Shown in pieces: positions 61,135 to 64,000 of a stretch of 64,000 nt of DNA. A program made the position numbers and the translations under genes. The notes beneath the pieces were generated by a model, which was given only the letters and a program-made list of their open reading frames with translations, was not told the DNA's origin and searched no databases. The stretch's first letter is position 1. Each line of letters starts with the position of its first letter. Origin of the DNA: Nitrospirales bacterium (lineage in GTDB: Bacteria; Nitrospirota; Nitrospiria; Nitrospirales; UBA8639); assembly GCA_021604005.1 (NCBI GenBank), contig BQIV01000019.1, positions 1 through 64,000 of the forward strand, read 5' to 3'.

Positions 61135-62556
61135 TCATGAAGAGATTCGATAACACGGCGTATAATGCTGTTGGTCAATTTTCATACGATGTTGTTTGAT
61201 GAAAGATTGCAGGAGATCGTCCATGAGTTTCATCATGGATGATTCCCCGTGAATGGCAAATGGGCCATAGTGTTCAATGGCATTGAGCGCATGCGGTTTT
61301 ACATTGCCGGCGACAATCCCGGAAAAAGCCCGACGCAAATTTGCGGCCAGCATATGTGCCGGTTGATCTATGTAGAGAGCTAACTGCGACATCGACTCAT
61401 GCGTTGGATGGAATGGTTTTTGAAACTCATGGTCGATCGAGAGATGCCAATTAAAATAGAAGGCATCACGAGTGTGCCGGCGAAATTCACGGACCCGTTG
61501 TATCCCTTTTTTTATTTCATACACGCCGCGCTGCGGGTCATCAATCACAATTTGGTACCGTTGTGCGGCGTGAGGGCCTAAGGTGTCCTTGATGAAGGCA
61601 TCAATTGCGTGAAAGTACTCTTCACTATTTTTCGGTCCGGTAAATATCAGTGGGAAGGGAATGTCGGCATTGTTGGGGTGAAGCAGTACGCCCAATAAGT
61701 ACAGGATTTCTTCAAATGTTCCCACGCCTCCGGGAAACACGATAAAGCCATGTCCAACCCGTACAAATGCTTCAAGACGTTTTTCAATGTCCGGAAGGAT
61801 GACCAGTTCATTGACGATGGGATTGGGGGCTTCGGCAGCAATGATCCCTGGCTCTGTTAATCCTACATACCGGCCAGTCTTAATGCGTTGCTTGGCGTGC
61901 GCGATGGCCGCGCCTTTCATCGGCCCTTTCATTGCCCCCGGCCCGCATCCTGTACAAATATCCATGCCGCGCAACCCAAGCTCATGCCCAACTTCTTTCG
62001 TATACTGATACTCAACATGGTTGATGGAATGGCCGCCCCAACATACAACCAAATGCGGATCTTCAACAGAATGAATGATTTCTGCGTTTCGTAAAATATG
62101 AAAAATGGCGTTGGTGATGCCATTGGATGTCAGCAAATCAAATTTCGTATTATGTTGAATTTCGTTATGGACATAAATGATGTCACGTAATACGGAAAAT
62201 AAATGTTCCTTGATCCCTTGAATAATTTCTCCATCCACAAACGCACTGGACGGCGCATGACTCAGTTCCAGCTTTACCCCGCGGTCACGTTGTTCCAAGC
62301 GGATGTCAAAGTCTTGGTAGCGGGAAAAAAAGGCTTTGGTATCATCCGTTTCATTCCCACAGGTCAACACGGCCAACGCACTATTTCTGAAAATTTCATG
62401 GAGTCCACCTTGGCTGGCATCACAGAGTTTCTCCACCTCATGCTGGGAAAGCATATGCATAGCCGTATCTGGGGTAATGCTGGCAGAAATTCCTCGGCTT
62501 ATTTTGTGAAATACCATAGGCGAATATTGTCTCGCACGAGCCATATGTTTATACAT
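61135..62556 (-). CDS. ppnN: Nucleotide 5'-monophosphate nucleosidase (LOG-type)
   Basis: The 473-residue protein matches E. coli PpnN along its length: MLSQHEVEKL, FRNSALAVLTCGNETDD, RGVKLELSHAPSSAFVDG, VVCWGGHSINHVEYQYTKEVGHELGLRG, DICTGCGPGAMKGPMKGAA, then FPGGVGTFEEILYLLGVL and NLRRAFSGIVAGNVKPHA. The GGGxGTxxE motif is the nucleotide-cleaving site. It splits purine and pyrimidine monophosphates into base and ribose-5-phosphate, and in relatives is controlled by (p)ppGpp. It has a slightly longer N-terminus than E. coli PpnN (454 residues). It is convergent with the previous gene. Confidence 0.93.
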   Translation of the reverse strand: MYKHMARARQYSPMVFHKISRGISASITPDTAMHMLSQHEVEKLCDASQGGLHEIFRNSALAVLTCGNETDDTKAFFSRYQDFDIRLEQRDRGVKLELSHAPSSAFVDGEIIQGIKEHLFSVLRDIIYVHNEIQHNTKFDLLTSNGITNAIFHILRNAEIIHSVEDPHLVVCWGGHSINHVEYQYTKEVGHELGLRGMDICTGCGPGAMKGPMKGAAIAHAKQRIKTGRYVGLTEPGIIAAEAPNPIVNELVILPDIEKRLEAFVRVGHGFIVFPGGVGTFEEILYLLGVLLHPNNADIPFPLIFTGPKNSEEYFHAIDAFIKDTLGPHAAQRYQIVIDDPQRGVYEIKKGIQRVREFRRHTRDAFYFNWHLSIDHEFQKPFHPTHESMSQLALYIDQPAHMLAANLRRAFSGIVAGNVKPHALNAIEHYGPFAIHGESSMMKLMDDLLQSFIKQHRMKIDQQHYTPCYRISS

Positions 62557-63138
62557 GGCGTGTAAGGGGACATGTCCAGAGAGTCATATCGACTCTCCAT
62601 GATTTAGTATATTAGGCGTTTGATTGCTCCCAATTGTGCCCTCCACGTGTCATCTCGGTTAGTTGCGTCACGTATTCTCGTATTACAATACTGCACTTTC
62701 TCTTCTAATAGAAGGGAGAAATTTCGACAACGCAGAAGAACATGATGCGACTTCTTCGAATACGCTGCGCTCATGTCTGCCAGTTTATGAGGCATGCTCC
62801 AGCGGCACTCATGATCGGACCTACCCAAATGGGGTATAGCACTCCCCATCTTCAGCATATTATTCTGACCATTATAGCGAATCCACATACATTCCAAACA
62901 GGAAAACAGAAGAACCCTAGCGCGGATGGTCTGTTACCCCGTGGACGTTCTAGCCGTTTTCACTAGAACGATGTGTGTGTTTGCGTATTGAACGTGCTGG
63001 CGATTCGGCTGATGTTTTGTGGGTTTGTGATCATTAAAACGGCGAAAACGGTCTTGCCTCAGCCAGTCCTTGACACAAGTAATTACTTCGATACATGACG
63101 AGCCGTTCTCATCATTTCCCATCACATACGAGGCCTAC
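62557..63138. other. Gene-less region between ppnN and the TPR lipoprotein gene
   Basis: No convincing gene is in these roughly 580 bases between two divergent genes. A 97-codon minus frame at 62604-62897 has no ribosome site or motif. The region must carry both promoters, but I could not recognise either. Confidence 0.35.
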
Positions 63139-63783
63139 ATGTATACTCTTGTAAAAAATGTTTGCATTGTGAGTGTGACGTTAATGCTGTGCGCATGCAC
63201 GAATGCTCATGAGGTCTTCATGCAAGATGCCACGCAACGAACATTGGAAGACTCAACCTTTCAACAATTGAAGACCGAAGGACGATTATTAGGATTAGAA
63301 CAAAAGTTTTTTCAAGCGATTGAGAAACTACGCTTAGCGTCAACCTTACGCCCAGATGATGCGCAAACGCATCTCATGCTTGGCGAAGCCTACTATCATG
63401 TCGGAAACCGGCAGGAAAGTTTAACGCACTTAGAACGATCTCGCGCATTAGCTCCCAATAACTATCAAATTGAGAGTTGGCTGGGGACGGTACATATTGG
63501 CATGGGTCATTTAGGTGAGGCGGAGTTGGCGTATGGAAATGTCTTAGCCGTCAAGCCTAACGATTACAATGCCCTGGTGTATATGGGGTATATTGCATTT
63601 CAGAAAAAAGACTATCGTTCCTGCCATCAATATTTTCAACGCTATACGAAACTGGTCGAGCGTATTGACCCGGCAAGACTCACCGAACAGGAGAAGCGTC
63701 GCTACCAACAAGCGACAGAATATAATCGGGCGTGTGATGTGAACTGGCGCTACGAAGTACGAAAATTGGAAAACTTTCTGTAG
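63139..63783 (+). CDS. TPR-repeat lipoprotein
   Basis: From ATG 63139 this is 214 residues with a lipobox (VTLMLCAC) and about four TPR repeats, for example QFFQAIEKLRLASTLRPDDAQTHL, LGEAYYHVGNRQESLTHLERSRALAPN, IGMGHLGEAELAYGNVLAVKPN and MGYIAFQKKDYRSCHQYFQRYTKL. The upstream TTG at 63070 would put 23 residues before the signal and is not needed. It should be an outer-membrane lipoprotein that binds other proteins, like PilW or BamD-type TPR proteins, but no partner is encoded in the window. The minus-strand small gene lies 20 bases after its stop. Confidence 0.82.
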   Translation: MYTLVKNVCIVSVTLMLCACTNAHEVFMQDATQRTLEDSTFQQLKTEGRLLGLEQKFFQAIEKLRLASTLRPDDAQTHLMLGEAYYHVGNRQESLTHLERSRALAPNNYQIESWLGTVHIGMGHLGEAELAYGNVLAVKPNDYNALVYMGYIAFQKKDYRSCHQYFQRYTKLVERIDPARLTEQEKRRYQQATEYNRACDVNWRYEVRKLENFL

Positions 63784-63804
63784 CTGCGAATCGTTTCTTC
63801 CCTC

Positions 63805-64000
63805 TTATCGTCGTTCTGGTCTGGGCAAGCCTTCACAGCATTCACATGACGTGCAAATCACTTCGTAACACTGCACGACTCCCCACAAGACAATCGGGAC
63901 AATCACGATAAACAGAGTAATGAACAAAAACAGACGAAGCAGTGGGCGGTCGCGAAGCATGATGCTCGGGTATAACTCAGATGAGCCCGCGTTTTTGCAG
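63805..64000 (-). CDS. Cysteine-rich small membrane protein (open to the window edge)
   Basis: On the minus strand the frame closes at 63805 and is open to the end of the window. An internal ATG at 63960 would give a 51-residue product. It has a single membrane helix (LLRLFLFITLFIVIVPIVLW), followed by a short tail with CYEVICTSCECC. That tail has five cysteines within twelve residues, which may bind metal or form disulfides. The N-terminal extension before the ATG (for example SSELYPSI) may belong to a larger protein beyond the window. I do not recognise the family. Confidence 0.45.
   Translation of the reverse strand, partial: CKNAGSSELYPSIMLRDRPLLRLFLFITLFIVIVPIVLWGVVQCYEVICTSCECCEGLPRPERR

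Noticed and set aside
62604-62897. 97-codon minus-strand frame upstream of the TPR lipoprotein gene
   Set aside because: No ribosome site or motif. It lies in a region that must contain promoters for two divergent genes.
1-64000. CRISPR arrays, tRNA or rRNA genes, insertion sequences
   Set aside because: Read through on both strands, no regularly spaced repeats, tRNA cloverleaf with CCA-type end, rRNA-like stretch or transposase frame was seen.

Overview
The window looks like chromosomal DNA of a Gram-negative, PEP-CTERM/exosortase-type bacterium. It encodes outer-membrane polysaccharide export proteins, many lipoproteins with clear lipoboxes, an AsmA protein, an LpoB-like lipoprotein and one PEP-CTERM exoprotein. 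G+C looks slightly below half by eye. The mix (exosortase-style exopolysaccharide genes, DUF4301, LPP20/COG3014 lipoproteins, a sulfite-oxidase-like enzyme, a paired M16 peptidase) would suit a Nitrospirota-like lineage. That placement is an inference and weakly held. I found no rRNA, tRNA, CRISPR array or intact insertion sequence.

Region 1 (1-25335) is one large exopolysaccharide (EPS) locus. The plus-strand block 1-5342 holds the export and chain-length machine: the tail of a Wza-like protein, a chimeric protein joining a Wzc-type coiled coil to a Wza-type domain, a GumC/Wzz co-polymerase, an ExeA-like ATPase with a C-terminal LysM domain, and a CpsD-like ATPase with a degenerate P-loop. 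It is followed by two related secreted beta-helix proteins (5490-10489), the second an internal tandem duplication. A minus-strand block (17816 to 10497) encodes a glycosyltransferase, a flippase, two sulfotransferase-like proteins, a Wzy-like polymerase with a C10 tract, and another glycosyltransferase. A lone plus-strand glycosyltransferase follows. A second minus-strand block (25335 to 19446) encodes the initiating sugar-phosphate transferase, a GDP-mannose 3,5-epimerase-like enzyme, a WecG/TagA transferase, GDP-L-fucose synthase and an ArnA-type UDP-glucuronate decarboxylase. Together they predict a sulfated heteropolysaccharide containing L-galactose or L-fucose type sugars and a pentose.

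Region 2 (26043-34634, minus strand) carries clpX with an unusual cysteine insertion, then a cell-envelope proteolysis group (Asp-box lipoprotein, M48 lipoprotein, inactive plus active M16 peptidases), a sulfite-oxidase-like enzyme and a NosD-like beta-helix protein. Region 3 (34936-40084) is mostly housekeeping: coaE, trxB, thiI, an unknown membrane protein, proC. Region 4 (40570-46087) encodes a PEP-CTERM protein and three secreted or anchored proteins, the largest resembling RIFT-barrel polysaccharide lyases.

Region 5 (51997 to 46131, minus strand) is a lipoprotein operon (LPP20, LpoB-like, COG3014-like, LPP20/FlgT-like, AsmA) behind a good sigma-70-type promoter. Region 6 (52197-64000) has an unlisted 56-codon gene, a DUF4301 protein, acs, a two-gene nucleotidyltransferase module, trmL, a DUF4168 protein, a stand-alone receiver domain, two hairpin-rich gene-less stretches, an unknown membrane protein, ppnN, a TPR lipoprotein and a cysteine-rich small membrane protein open to the window edge.
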